In this document: positions 36,726 through 49,825 of the stretch, piece after piece
Numbering within the stretch: position 1 is the first letter of the stretch
Layout: each line of letters starts with the position of its first letter
NCBI RefSeq assembly: GCF_051401765.1
Contig: NW_027480506.1
Coordinates: 1,364,001 to 1,428,000 of the forward strand
DNA from: Calliopsis andreniformis
Lineage: Eukaryota; Arthropoda; Insecta; Hymenoptera; Andrenidae
DNA length: 64,000 nt
Direction of reading: 5' to 3'
Translations under genes and position numbers: made by a program
Notes under the pieces: generated by a model
What the model was told of the DNA's origin: nothing
Databases searched by the model: none
What the model saw: only the letters and a program-made list of their open reading frames with translations

Positions 36726-38758
36726 TGAGGATTGAAGATTGAGGATTGGGGACTGAGTGTTGAGGGCTGAGTGATGAGAATTGATGTTTGTGGACAGAGA
36801 TTTGAAGATTGCACGTTGAATATTGAGTACTGAAAGGTGTGAATTGATGATATTCTATTGAGGATCGAGGATTGACAACTGATTGTTGAGGTCTGAGGTC
36901 TGAAGATTGAGGATTCAGGATTGAGGATTCAGGATTGAGGTTTGAGGACTGAGGATTGAGGATTGAGGATTGAGGATTGAGGATCGAGGACTGAGGATTG
37001 AAGATTGAGAATTGAGGATTGAGGATGAGGGCTGAGGGTTGAGGATTGAGGTTTGAGGACTGAGGACTGAGGATCGAGGATTGGGAATTGAGGATTGAGG
37101 ATTGAGGATTGAGGATTGAGGATTGAGGATTGAAGATTGAAGATTGGGGACTGAGTGTTGAGGGTTGAGTGATGAGCATTGATGTTTGTGGATAGAGATT
37201 TGAAGATTGCAGACTGAGTATTGCGTATTGGTAGCTCTGAGCTGAGGATATTCTATTGACGATTGAGGATTGACAACTCATTGTTTAGGACTGAGTGCTG
37301 AAGATTGAGGACTCAGGATTGGGGATTCAGGATTGTGGTTTAAGGACTGAGGATTGAGGATTGAGGATTGTGGATTGAGGATTGATTATTGGGGATTGAA
37401 GATTGAGGATTGGGTATTGAGGACTGAACATTGAGGTTTGAGGATTGAGGATTGAGGATTGAGGATTGAGGATTGAGGATTGAAGAATGAATATTGATGA
37501 TTGAAGATTGAGTATTGAGGATTGAGGATTGAGTATTGAAGATTGAGGATTGATGATTGAGGATTGAGGATTGAGGATTGAGGATTGAGGATTGAGGATT
37601 GAAGATTGAGCATTCAGGATTGAGGATTGAGGATTGAGGATTGAGGATTGAGGATTGAGTATTGAGGATTGAAGATTGAGGATTGGGGACTGAGTGTTGA
37701 AGATTGAGGATTGAGGATTGAGTATTGAGGATTGAGGATTGAGGATTGAAGATTCAGTATTGAGGATTGAAGATTGAGAATTGAGGATTGAGGATTGAGC
37801 ATTGAGGACTGAGTGTTGAGGGTTGAGTGATGAGGATTGATGATTGTGGATAGAGGTTTGAAGATTGCAGATTGAGTATTGAGTATTGAAAACTCTGAAT
37901 TGAGGCTATTCTATTGAGGATTGAGGATTGACAACTGATTGTTGATTACTGAGGGCTGAAGATTCAGGATTCAGGAAAGCGGATTCAGAATTGAGGTTCG
38001 AGGACTGAGGATTGAGGATTGAGGATTGAGAATTGAGGATTGAGGATTGAGGATCGAAGATTGAGGATTGGGTATTGAGGATTGAAGAATGAGGATTGAG
38101 GATTGAGGATTGAGGATTGAGGATTGAAGAAAGAGTATTGTGGATTGAAGATTGAGGATTGGGGATTGAGGATTGAGAATTGAGGACTGAAGATTGAGGA
38201 CGTGGGCTGAGGGTTGATGATTGAGGTTTGAGGACTGAGGGCTGAGGATTGAGAATTGAGAATTGAGGATTGAGGATTGAGGATTGAGGATTGTGAATGA
38301 GGTCTCAGGGCTGAGGATTGAGGTTTGAGTATAGAATCCTGAGATTTCAGGATATTCTATTGAGTATTGGGAATTGAGGATTGATGGTTGAGTATTGAGG
38401 ATTGAGGATTGGGGATTGAGGATTGAGTATTGAAGATTGAGGATTGATGATTGAGGATTGAGGATTGAGGATTGGGGATTGAGGATTGAGGATTGAAGAT
38501 TGAATATTGATGATTGAAGATCGAGGATTGAGGATTGAGTATAGAATCCTGAGAATTCAGGATATTCTATTGAGTATTGAGAATTGAGGACTGATGGTTG
38601 AGTATTGAGGATTGAGGATTGAGGATTGAGGATTGAGTATTGAAGATTGAGGATTGATGGTTGAGGATTGAGGATTGAGGATTGAGGATTGAGGATTGAG
38701 GATTGAAGATTGAGCATTCAGGATTGAGGATTGAGGATTGAGGATTGAGGATTGAGGA
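36726..38758 (+). repeat. Copy of 30.58-32.61 kb in the spacer
   Basis: This segment aligns with 30,578-32,610 at about 6,149 bp. It carries A3 (36,848), A4 (37,247), A2 (37,905) and the double-B module (38,349 and 38,559). It lacks the A5 cassette because the copy begins just downstream of it. It runs directly into the second superblock through an A8 cassette. Confidence 0.87.
37971..38717 (+). repeat. Double-B module, copy 4 of 6
   Basis: B cores lie near 38,349 and 38,559. It lies 6,149 bp from copy 3. Private changes include GATCGAAGATTG near 38,055 and GAGGACTGATGG after the second core. It is followed by an A8 cassette near 39,008 at the usual spacing. Confidence 0.9.
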
Positions 38759-41346
38759 TTGTGTATTGAGGATTGAAGATTGAGGATTGGGGACTGAGTG
38801 TTGAAGATTGAGAATTGATGATTGAGTATTGAGGATTGAGGATTGAGGATTGAAGATTCAGTATTGAGGATTGAAGATTGAGAATTGAGGATTGAGGATT
38901 GAGCATTGAGGACTGAGTGTTGAGGGTTGAGTGATGAGAATTGATGATTGTGGATAGAGGTTTGAAGACTGGAGATTGGGTATTGAGTATTGAAAAATGT
39001 GAATTGAGGATATTCTATTGAGGATTGAGGATTGACAACTGATTGTTGATGACTGAGGGTTGAAGATTGAGGATTCAGGAATGAGGATTCAGAATTGAGG
39101 TTTCAGAATTGAGGTTTGAGGTCTGAGGATTGAGGATTGGATACTGAGTATTGAAGATTGAAGATTGAGGATTGAGGATTGAGGATTGAAGATTGAGGAT
39201 TGGGAGTTGAGGATTGAAGAAGGAGTATTGTGGATTGAGGATTGAGGATTGAGGATTGAGGATTGAAGATTGAGGATTGGGTATTGAGGATTGAAGAATG
39301 TGGATTGAGGATTGAGGATTGAGGATTGAGGATTGAGGATCGAAGATTGAGTATTGAGGATTGAAGATTGACGATTGAGGATTGAGGATTGAGGATTGAG
39401 GATTGGACATTGAGGACTGAGTGTTGAGGGTTGAGTAATGGGAATTGTTGTTTGTGGATAGAGGTTGGAAGGTTGCAGATTGAGTATTGAGTATTGAAAA
39501 CTGTGAATTGAGGATATTCTATTGAGGATTAAGGATTGACAACTGATTGTTGATGACTGAGGTCTGAAGATTGAGGATTCAGTATTGAAGATTCAGAATT
39601 GAGGTTTGAGGACCAAGGATTGAGGATTGAAGGTTGAGTATTGCGGATTGAGGATTGAGGATTGAAGACTGAGGACTGAGGATTGAGGATGAGGGCTGAG
39701 AGTTGAGGATTGAGGTTTGAGGACTGAGGACTGAGGATCGAGGATTGAGAATTGAAGATTTAGGATTGAGGACTGAGGATTGAGGATTAAGGATTGAGTA
39801 TTGAGGATTGATGATTGAGGATTGGGGACTGAGGATTGAAGATTGAGGATTGAGGATTGACGATGAGGGCTGAGGGTTGAGGATTGAGGTTTGAGGACTG
39901 AGGCCTGAGGATTGAGGATTGAGAATTGAGGACTCAGGATTGAGGATTGAAGATTGAGGATTGGGTATTGAGGATTGAAGAATGAGGATTGACGATTGAG
40001 GATTGAGGATTGAGGATTGAGGATTGAAGATTGAATATTGATGATTGAAGATTGAAGATCGAGGATAGAGTGTTGTGGATTGAGGACGAGGACTGAGGGT
40101 TGAGTATTGATGTTTGAGGTCTGAAGATTGAGGATTGAAGAGTGAGGATTGAGGATTGAGGATTGAGTATTGAGGATTGAAGATTGAGGATTGGGGACTG
40201 AGTGTTGAAGATTGAGGATTGAGGATTGAGTATTGAGGATTGAGGATTGAGGATTGAAGATTCAGTATTGAGGATTGAAGATTGAGAATTGAGGATTGAG
40301 GATTGAGCATTGAGGACTGAGTGTTGAGGGTTGAGTGATGAGGATTGATGATTGTGGATAGAGGTTTGAAGATTGCAGATTGAGTATTGAGTATTGAAAA
40401 CTGTGAATTCAGGATATTCTATTGAGGATTGAGGATTGACAACTGATTGTTGATGACTGAGGTCTGAAGATTGAGGATTCAGGATTGAGGATTCAGAATT
40501 GAGGTTTGAGGACCAAGGATTGAGGATTGAAGGTTGAGTATTGCGGATTGAGGATTGGGGATTGAAGACTGAGGACTGAGGATTGAGGATGAGGGCTGAG
40601 AGTTGAGGATTGAGGTTTGAGGACTGAGGACTGAGGATCGAGGATTGAGAATTGAAGATTTAGGATTGAGGACTGAGGATTGAGGATTAAGGATTGAGTA
40701 TTGAGGATTGATGATTGAGGATTGGGGACTGAGGATTGAAGATCGAGAATTGAGGATTGAGGATTGAGGATTTAGGATTGAGGATTGAGGACTGAAGAAA
40801 GAGTATTGAGTATTGAAGATTGAGTATTGGGGATTGAGGATTGAGGATTGAGGATTCAAGATTGACGATGAGGGCTGAGGGTTGAGGATTGAGGTTTGAG
40901 GACTGAGGGCTGAGGATTGAGGATTGAGAATTGAGGATTGAAGATTGAGGATTGAGGATTGTGAATGAGGGCTCAGCGTTAAGGATTGAGGATTGAGTAT
41001 AGAATCCTGAGAATTCAGGGTACTCTATTGAGTATTGAGAATTGAGGATTGATGGTTGAGTATTGAGGATTGAAGATTGAGGATTGAGGATTGAGGATTG
41101 AGGATTGAAGATTGAGGATTGGGTACTGAGGATTGAAGAATGAGGATTGAGGATTGAGGATTGAGGATTGAGGATTGAAGATTGAGTATTGAGGATTGAA
41201 GGTTGACGGTTGAGGATTGAGGAATGAGGATTGAGTATTGAACATTGAGGACTGAGTGTTGAGGGTTGAGTGATGAGAATTGATGTTTGTGGATAGAGGC
41301 TTGAAGATTGCAGATTGAGTACTGCGTAGTGAAAGCTGTGAATTGA

Positions 41347-42155
41347 GGAGATTCTATTGAGTATTGGGGATTGACAACTGATTGTTGAGGACTGAGGGCC
41401 GAGGATTGAGGGTTCAGGATTGAGGATTCAGAATTGAGGTTTGAGGACTGAGGTATGAGGATTGAAGATTGAGTATTGAAGATTGCAGATTGAGCATTGA
41501 GGATTGAGGACTGAGGATTGAGGATTGAGAATTGAGGATTGAGGATTGAGGATTGAGGATTGAGGACTGCAGATTGAGTATTGTGGATTAAAGATTGAGA
41601 ACTGAGGATTGAGAATTGATGATTGAGGATTGAAGATTGAGGATTGGGGACTGAGTGTTGAGGGCTGAGTGATGAGAATTGATGTTTGTGGACAGAGATT
41701 TGAAGATTGCACGTTGAATATTGAGTACTGAAAGGTGTGAATTGATGATATTCTATTGAGGATTGAGGATTGACAACTGATTGTTGAGTTCTGAGGTCTG
41801 AAGATTGAGGATTCAGGATTGAGGATTCAGGATTGAGGTTTGAGGACTGAGGATTGAGGATTGAGGATTGAGGATTGAGGATCGAGGACTGAGGATTGAA
41901 GATTGAGGATTGAGGATTGAGGATGAGGGCTGAGGGTTGAGGATTGAGGTTTGAGGACTGAGGACTGAGGATCGAGGATTGCGAATTGAGGATTGAGGAT
42001 TGAGGATTGAGGATTGAGGATTGAGGATTGAAGATTGAAGATTGGGGACTGAGTGTTGAGGGTTGAGTGATGAGAATTGATGTTTGTGGATAGAGATTTG
42101 AAGATTGCAGACTGAGTATTGCGTACTGATAGCTCTGAGCTGAGGATATTCTATT
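41347..42155 (+). repeat. A5-A3-A4 cassette triad, copy 4
   Basis: Cores lie near 41,347, 41,746 and 42,145. It shares the private variants GTTGAGTTCTGAGG and TACTGATAGCTC with the triad 15,757 bp upstream. Private to this copy is GTATTGGGGATTG after the A5 core, where its partner has GTATTGAGG. Confidence 0.87.
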
Positions 42156-42805
42156 GACGATTGAGGATTGACAACTCATTGTTTAGGACTGAGTGCTGAA
42201 GATTGAGGACTCAGGATTGGGGATTCAGGATTGTGGTTTAAGGACTGAGGATTGAGGATTGAGGATTGTGGATTGAGGATTGATTATTGAGGATTGAAGA
42301 TTGAGGATTGGGTATTGAGGATTGAACATTGAGGTTTGAGGATTGAGGATTGAGGATTGAGGATTGAGGATTGAGGATTGAAGAATGAATATTGATGATT
42401 GAAGATTGAGTATTGAGGATTGAGGATTGAGTATTGAAGATTGAGGATTGATGATTGAGGATTGAGGATTGAGGATTGAGGATTGAGGATTGAGGACTGA
42501 AGATTGAGCATTCAGGATTAAGGATTGAGGATTGAGGATTGAGGATTGAGGATTGAGTATTGAGGATTGAGGATTGAGGATTGAAGATTCAGTATTGAGG
42601 ATTGAAGATTGAGAATTGAGGATTGAGGATTGAGCATTGAGGACTGAGTGTTGAGGGTTGAGTGATGAGGATTGATGATTGTGGATAGAGGTTTGAAGAT
42701 TGCAGATGGAGTATTGAGTATTGAAAACTCTGAATTGAGGCTATTCTATTGAGGATTGAGGATTGACAACTGATTGTTGATTACTGAGGGCTGAAGATTG
42801 AGGAT

Positions 42806-43552
42806 TCAGGAAAGCGGATTCAGAATTGAGGTTCGAGGACTGAGGATTGAGGATTGAGGATTGAGAATTGAGGATTGAGGATTGAGGATTGAAGATTGAG
42901 GATTGCGTATTGAGGATTGAAGAATGAGGATTGAGGATTGAGGATTGAGGATTGAGGATTGAAGAAAGAGTATTGTGGATTGAAGATTGAGGATTGGGGA
43001 TTGAGGATTGAGGATTGAGGATTGAAGATTGAGGACGTGGGCTGAGGGTTGATGATTGAGGTTTGAGGACTGAGGGCTGAGGATTGAGAATTGAGAATTG
43101 AGGATTGAGGATTGAGGATTGAGGATTGTGAATGAGGGCTCAGGGCTGAGGATTGAGGTTTGAGTATAGAATCCTGAGATTTCAGGATATTCTATTGAGT
43201 ATTGGGAATTGAGGATTGATGGTTGAGTATTGAGGATTGAGGATTGGGGATTGAGGATTGAGTATTGAAGATTGAGGATTGATGATTGAGGATTGAGGAT
43301 TGAGGATTGAGGATTGAGGATTGAGGATTGAAGATTGAATATAGATGATTGAAGATCGAGGATTGAGGATTGAGTATAGAATCCTGAGAATTCAGGATAT
43401 TCTATTGAGTATTGAGAATTGAGGATTGATGGTTGAGTATTGAGGATTGAGGATTGAGGATTGAGGATTGAGTATTGAAGATTGAGGATTGATGGTTGAG
43501 GATTGAGGATTGAGGATTGAGGATTGAGGATTGAGGATTGAAGATTGAGCAT
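42806..43552 (+). repeat. Double-B module, copy 5 of 6
   Basis: B cores lie near 43,186 and 43,396. It is exactly 15,757 bp from copy 2 and shares its 63-bp upstream loss and its downstream switch to non-A8 sequence, so the two descend from one already altered module. Confidence 0.9.
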
Positions 43553-45600
43553 TCAGGATTGAGGATTGAGGATTGAGGATTTAGGATTGAGGACTGAGGA
43601 TTGAGGATTAAGGATTGAGTATTGAGGATTGATGATTGAGGATTGGGGACTGAGGATTGAAGATTGAGGATTGAGGATTGACGATGAGGGCTGAGGGATG
43701 AGGATTGAGGTTTGAGGACTGAGGCCTGAGGATTGAGGATTGAGAATTGAGGACTCAGGATTGAGGATTGAAGATTGAGGATTGGGTATTGAGGATTGAA
43801 GAATGAGGATTGACGATTGAGGATTGAGGATTGAGGATTGAGGATTGAAGATTGAGGATTGGGTACTGAGGATTGAAGAATGAGAATTGAGGATTGAGGA
43901 TTGACGATTAAGGATTGAGTATTGAGGATTGAAGATTGTGGATTGGGGACTGAGTATTGAAGATTGAGGATTGAGGATTGACGATGAGGGCTGAGTGTTG
44001 AAGATTGAGGATTGAGGATTGAGTATTGAGGATTGAGGATTGAGGATTGAAGATTCAGTATTGAGGATTGAAGATTGAGATTTGAGGATTGAGGATTGAG
44101 CATTGAGGACTGAGTGTTGAGTGTTGAGTGATGAGAATTGATGATTGTGGATAGAGGTTTGAAGATTGCAGATTGAGTATTGAGTATTGAAAACTGTGAA
44201 TTGAGGATATTCTATTGAGGATTTAGGATTGACAACTGATTGTTGATGACTGAGGGCTGAAGATTGAGGATTCAGGAATGAGGATTCAGAATTGAGGATT
44301 CAGAATTGAGGTTTGAGGACTGAGGATTGAGGATTGAGGATTGAGTATTGAAGATTGAGGATTGATGATTGAGGATTGAGGATTGAGGATTGGGGATTGA
44401 GGATTGAGGATTGAGGTTTGAGGACTGAGGACTGAGGATTGAGGATTGAGGATTGAGGATTGAAGATTCAGTATTGAGGATTGAAGATTGGGAATTGAGG
44501 ATTGAGGATTGAACAATGAGGACTGAGTGTTGAAGTTTGAGTGATGAGAATTGATGTTTGTGGATAGAGGTTTGAAGATTGCAGATTGAGTATTGAGTAT
44601 TGAAAACTGTGAATTGAGGATATTCTATTGAGAATTGAGGATTGACAACTGATTGTTGAGGTCTGAGGGCCGAAGATTGAGGATTCAGGATTGAGGATTC
44701 AGAATTCAGGTTTGAGGACTGAGGATTGAGGATTGAAGATTGAGTATTGAACATTGAATATTGAGGATTGCGGATTGAGGATTGAGGATTGAGGATGAGT
44801 GCTGAGGGTTGAGGATTGAGGTTTGAGGACGGGGGACTGAGGATTGAGGATTGAGAATTGAGGATTGAGGAATGAGGATTGACGATTGAGGATTGGGTAT
44901 TGAGGATTGAGGAATGAGGATTGAGGATTGAAGATTGAGGATTGAGGATTGAGGATTGAAGATTGAGTATTCAGGATTGAGGATCGCGGATTGAGGATTG
45001 AAGATTGAGGATTGAGTATTGAGGATTGAAGATTGAGGATTGGGGACTGAGGATTGAAGATTGAGGGTTGAGGATTGAGTATTGAGGACTGAGGATTGAG
45101 GATTGAAGATTCAGAATTGAGGATTGAAGATTGAGAATTGAGGATTGAGGATTGAGCATTGAGGACTGAGTGTTGAGCGTTGAGTGATGAGAATTGATGA
45201 TTGTGGATAGAGGTTTGAAGATTGCAGATTGAGTATTGAGTATTGAAAACTGTGAATTGAGGATATTCTATTGAGGATTGAGGATTGACAGCTGATTGTT
45301 GATGACTGAGTGCTGAAGATTGAGGATTCAGGATTGCGGATTCACAATTGAGGTTCGAGGTCTGAGGATTGAGGATTGAAGATTGAGTATTGAGGATTGA
45401 AGATTGAGGATTGAGGATTGAGGATTGAGGATTGAGGATGAGGTATGAGGGTTGAGGATTGAGGTTTGAGGACTGAGGACTGAGGATTGATGATTGATGA
45501 TTGAGAATTGAGGATTGAGGATTGAGGATTGAAGATTGAGGATTGGGTATTGAGGATTGAAGAATGAGGACTGAGGATTGAGGATTGAGGATTGAGGATT

Positions 45601-47313
45601 GAGGATTGAGGATTGAGGATTGAAGATTGAGTATTGGGGATTCAAGATTGAGAATTGAGGATTGAAGATTGAGGATTGAGGATTGAAGATTGAGGACGAG
45701 GGCTGAGGGTTGAGGATTGAGGTTTGAGGACTGTGGGCTGAGGATTGAGGATTGAGAATTGAGGATTGAGGATTGAGGATTGAGGATTGTAAATGAGGGC
45801 TCAGGGCTGAGGATTGAGGTTTGAGTATAGAATCCTGAGAATTCAGGATATTCTATTGGGTATTGAGAATTGAGGATTGATGGTTGAGTATTGAGGATTG
45901 AAGACTGACGATTGAGGATTGAGGATTGAGGATTGAGGATTGAGGATTGAGTATTGAGTATTGAAAACTGTGAATTAGTGATATTCTATTGAGGATTGAG
46001 GATTGACAACTGATTGTTGAGGTCTGAGGTCTGAAGATTGAGGATTCAGGATTGAGGATTCAGGATTGAGGGGTGAGGACTGAGGATTGAGGATTGTGGA
46101 TTGAGGACTGAGGACTGAGGATCGAGGATTGAGAATTGAGGATTGAGGATTGAGGATTGAGGATTGAGTATTGAAGATTGAGTATTGAGGATTGAAGACT
46201 GACGATTGAATATTGAGGATTGAGGATTGAGGATTGAGGATTGAGGAATGAAGATTGAGGATTGAGGACTGAGAATTGAGGATTGAGGATTGAGGATTGA
46301 GGATTGAGGATTGAGGATTGAAGACTGAGGACTGAGGATTGAGGATGAGGGCTGAGCGTTGAGGATTGAGGTTTGAGGACTGAGGACTGAGGATCGAGGA
46401 TTGAAGGTTGACGGTTGAGCATTGAGGACTGAGTGTTGAGGGTTGAGTGATGAGGATTGATGATTGTGGATAGAGGTTTGAAGATTGCAGATTGAGTATT
46501 GAGTATTGAAAACTGTGAATTCAGGATATTCTATTGAGGATTGAGGATTGACAACTGATTGTTGATGACTGAGGTCTGAAGATTGAGGATTCAGGATTGA
46601 GGATTCAGAATTGAGGTTTGAGGACCAAGGATTGAGGATTGAAGGTTGAGTATTGCGGATTGAGGATTGGGGATTGAAGACTGAGGACTGAGGATTGAGG
46701 ATGAGGGCTGAGAGTTGAGGATTGAGGTTTGAGGACTGAGGACTGAGGATCGAGGATTGAGAATTGAAGATTTAGGATTGAGGACTGAGGATTGAGGATT
46801 AAGGATTGAGTATTGAGGATTGATGATTGAGGATTGGGGACTGAGGATTGAAGATCGAGAATTGAGGATTGAGGATTGAGGATTTAGGATTGAGGATTGA
46901 GGACTGAAGAAAGAGTATTGAGTATTGAAGATTGAGTATTGGGGATTGAGGATTGAGGATTGAGGATTCAAGATTGACGATGAGGGCTGAGGGTTGAGGA
47001 TTGAGGTTTGAGGACTGAGGGCTGAGGATTGAGGATTGAGAATTGAGGATTGAAGATTGAGGATTGAGGATTGTGAATGAGGGCTCAGCGTTAAGGATTG
47101 AGGATTGAGTATAGAATCCTGAGAATTCAGGGTACTCTATTGAGTATTGAGAATTGAGGATTGATGGTTGAGTATTGAGGATTGAAGATTGAGGATTGAG
47201 GATTGAGGATTGAGGATTGAAGATTGAGGATTGGGTACTGAGGATTGAAGAATGAGGATTGAGGATTGAGGATTGAGGATTGAGGATTGAAGATTGAGTA
47301 TTGAGGATTGAAG
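45601..47313 (+). repeat. Extra 1.7 kb inside superblock copy 2
   Basis: Superblock copy 1 has nothing equivalent here. The stretch 45,601-46,275 matches 21,781-22,455 at 23,820 bp (B near 45,845 and A6 near 45,978). The stretch 46,320-46,420 resembles 30,079-30,175. The stretch 46,425-47,313 matches 40,313-41,201 at exactly 6,112 bp (A near 46,525 and B' near 47,133). It is a patchwork of three sources. Confidence 0.86.
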
Positions 47314-48309
47314 GTTGACGGTTGAGGATTGAGGAATGAGGATTGAGTATTGAACATTGAGGACTGAGTGTTGAGGGTTGAGTGATGAGAATTGATGTTT
47401 GTGGATAGAGGCTTGAAGATTGCAGATTGAGTACTGCGTAGTGAAAGCTGTGAATTGAGGAGATTCTATTGAGTATTGAGGATTGACAACTGATTGTTGA
47501 GGACTGAGGGCCGAGGATTGAGGGTTCAGGATTGAGGATTCAGAATTGAGGTTTGAGGACTGAGGTATGAGGATTGAGGATTGAGTATTGAAGATTGAAG
47601 ATTGAGCATTGAGGATTGAGGACTGAGGATTGAGGATTGAGAATTGAGGATTGAGGATTGAGGATTGAGGACTGCAGATTGAGTATTGTGGATTAAAGAT
47701 TGAGAACTGAGGATTGAGAATTGATGATTGAGGATTGAAGATTCAGGATTGGGGACTGAGTGTTGAGGGCTGAGTGATGAGAATTGATGTTTGTGGACAG
47801 AGATTTGAAGATTGCACGTTGAATATTGAGTACTGAAAGGTGTGAATTGATGATATTCTATTGAGGATTGAGGATTGACAACAGATTGTTGAGGTCTGAG
47901 GTCTGAAGATTGAGGATTCAGGATTGAGGATTCAGGATTGAGGTTTGAGGACTGAGGATTGAGGATTGAGGATTGAGGATTGAGGATCGTGGACTGAGGA
48001 TTGAAGATTGAGGATTGAGGATTGAGGATGAGGGCTGAGGGTTGAGGATTGAGGATTGAGGATTGAGGATTGAGGATTGAAGACTGAGGACTGAGGATTG
48101 AGGATGATGGCTGAGCGTTGAGGATTGAGGTTTGAGGACTGAGGACTGAGGATCGAGGATTGAAGGTTGACGGTTGAGGATTGAGGAATGAGGATTGAGT
48201 ATTGAACATTGAGGACTGAGTGTTGAGTGTTGAGTGATGAGAATTGATGTTTGTGGATAGAGGTTTGAAGATTGCAGATTGAGTACTGCGTAGTGAAAGC
48301 TGTGAATTG

Positions 48310-49112
48310 AGGAGATTCTATTGAGTATTGAGGATTGACAACTGATTGTTGAGGACTGAGGGCCGAGGATTGAGGGTTCAGGATTGAGGATTCAGAATTG
48401 AGGTTTGAGGACTGAGGTATGAGGATTGAAGATTGAGTATTGAAGATTGAAGATTGAGCATTGAGGATTGAGGACTGAGGATTGAGGATTGAGAATTGAG
48501 GATTGAGGATTGAGGATTGAGGACTGCAGATTGAGTATTGTGGATTAAAGATTGAGAACTGAGGATTGAGAATTGATGATTGAGGATTGAAGATTGAGGA
48601 TTGGGGACTGAGTGTTGAGGGCTGAGTGATGAGAATTGATGTTTGTGGACAGAGATTTGAAGATTGCACGTTGAATATTGAGTACTGAAAGGTGTGAATT
48701 GATGATATTCTATTGAGGATTGAGGATTGACAACTGATTGTTGAGGTCTGAGGTCTGAAGATTGAGGATTCAGGATTGAGGATTCAGGATTGAGGTTTGA
48801 GGACTGAGGATTGAGGATTGAGGATTGAGGGTTGAGGATCGAGGACTGAGGATTGAAGATTGAGGATTGAGGATTGAGGATGAGGGCTGAGAGTTGAGGA
48901 TTGAGGTTTGAGGACTGAGGACTGAGGATCGAGGATTGGGAATTGAGGATTGAGGATTGAGGATTGAGGATTGAGGATTGAGGATTGAAGATTGAAGATT
49001 GGGGACTGAGTGTTGAGGGTTGAGTGATGAGAATTGATGTTTGTGGATAGAGATTTGAAGATTGCAGACTGAGTATTGCGTATTGGTAGCTCTGAGCTGA
49101 GGATATTCTATT
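48310..49112 (+). repeat. A5-A3-A4 cassette triad, copy 5
   Basis: Cores lie near 48,310, 48,707 and 49,103. As in copy 3, an extra A5-A3 pair (47,460 and 47,855) precedes it. A truncated A3-A4 pair without A5 also exists near 36,848 and 37,247. Confidence 0.87.
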
Positions 49113-49825
49113 GACGATTGAGGATTGACAACTCATTGTTTAGGACTGAGTGCTGAAGGTTGAGGACTCAGGATTGGGGATTCAGGATTGTGGTTTAAGG
49201 ACTGAGGATTGAGGATTGAGGATTGTGGATTGAGGATTGATTATTGAGGATTGAAGATTGAGGATTGGGTATTGAGGATTGAACATTGAGGTTTGAGGAT
49301 TGAGGATTGAGGATTGAGGATTGAGGATTGAGGATTGAAGAATGAATATTGATGATTGAAGATTGAGTATTGAGGATTGAGGATTGAGTATTGAAGATTG
49401 AGGATTGATGATTGAGGATTGAGGATTGAGGATTGAGGATTGAGGATTGAGGATTGAAGATTGAGCATTCAGGATTGAGGATTGAGGATTGAGGATTGAG
49501 GATTGAGGATTGAGTATTGAGGATTGAAGATTGAGGATTGGGGACTGAGTGTTGAAGATTGAGGATTGAGGATTGAGTATTGAGGATTGAGGATTGAGGA
49601 TTGAAGATTCAGTATTGAGGATTGAAGATTGAGAATTGAGGATTGAGGATTGAGCATTGAGGACTGAGTGTTGAGGGTTGAGTGATGAGGATTGATGATT
49701 GTGGATAGAGGTTTGAAGATTGCAGATTGAGTATTGAGTATTGAAAACTCTGAATTGAGGCTATTCTATTGAGGATTGAGGATTGACAACTGATTGTTGA
49801 TTACTGAGGGCTGAAGATTGAGGAT

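Larger units (their letters stand above)
38759..45600 (+). repeat. Superblock copy 2, left half
   Basis: This half is the partner of 22,708-29,284. Cassette cores lie near 39,008 (A8), 39,511, 40,412, 41,018 (B'), 41,347, 41,746, 42,145, 42,742 (A2), 43,186 and 43,396 (B), 44,206, 44,620 and 45,262. Compared with copy 1 it lacks one A2/A1 interval (294 bp near 40,310) and keeps 552 bp at 43,910-44,460. The cassette near 40,412 reads GTGAATTCAGGATATTC, a hybrid-looking form shared only with the one near 46,525. Confidence 0.9.

Noticed and set aside
35671..37281. A 536-codon open frame on the - strand, and many shorter ones (62 to 384 codons) along the window, as protein-coding genes
   Set aside because: The heptamer has no stop codon in any phase on the - strand, so long frames are forced in all three frames at once. 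The frames overlap each other, have no intron or domain structure, end wherever a mutation makes CTA, TTA or TCA on the + strand, and are shifted by six-base units without compensation.
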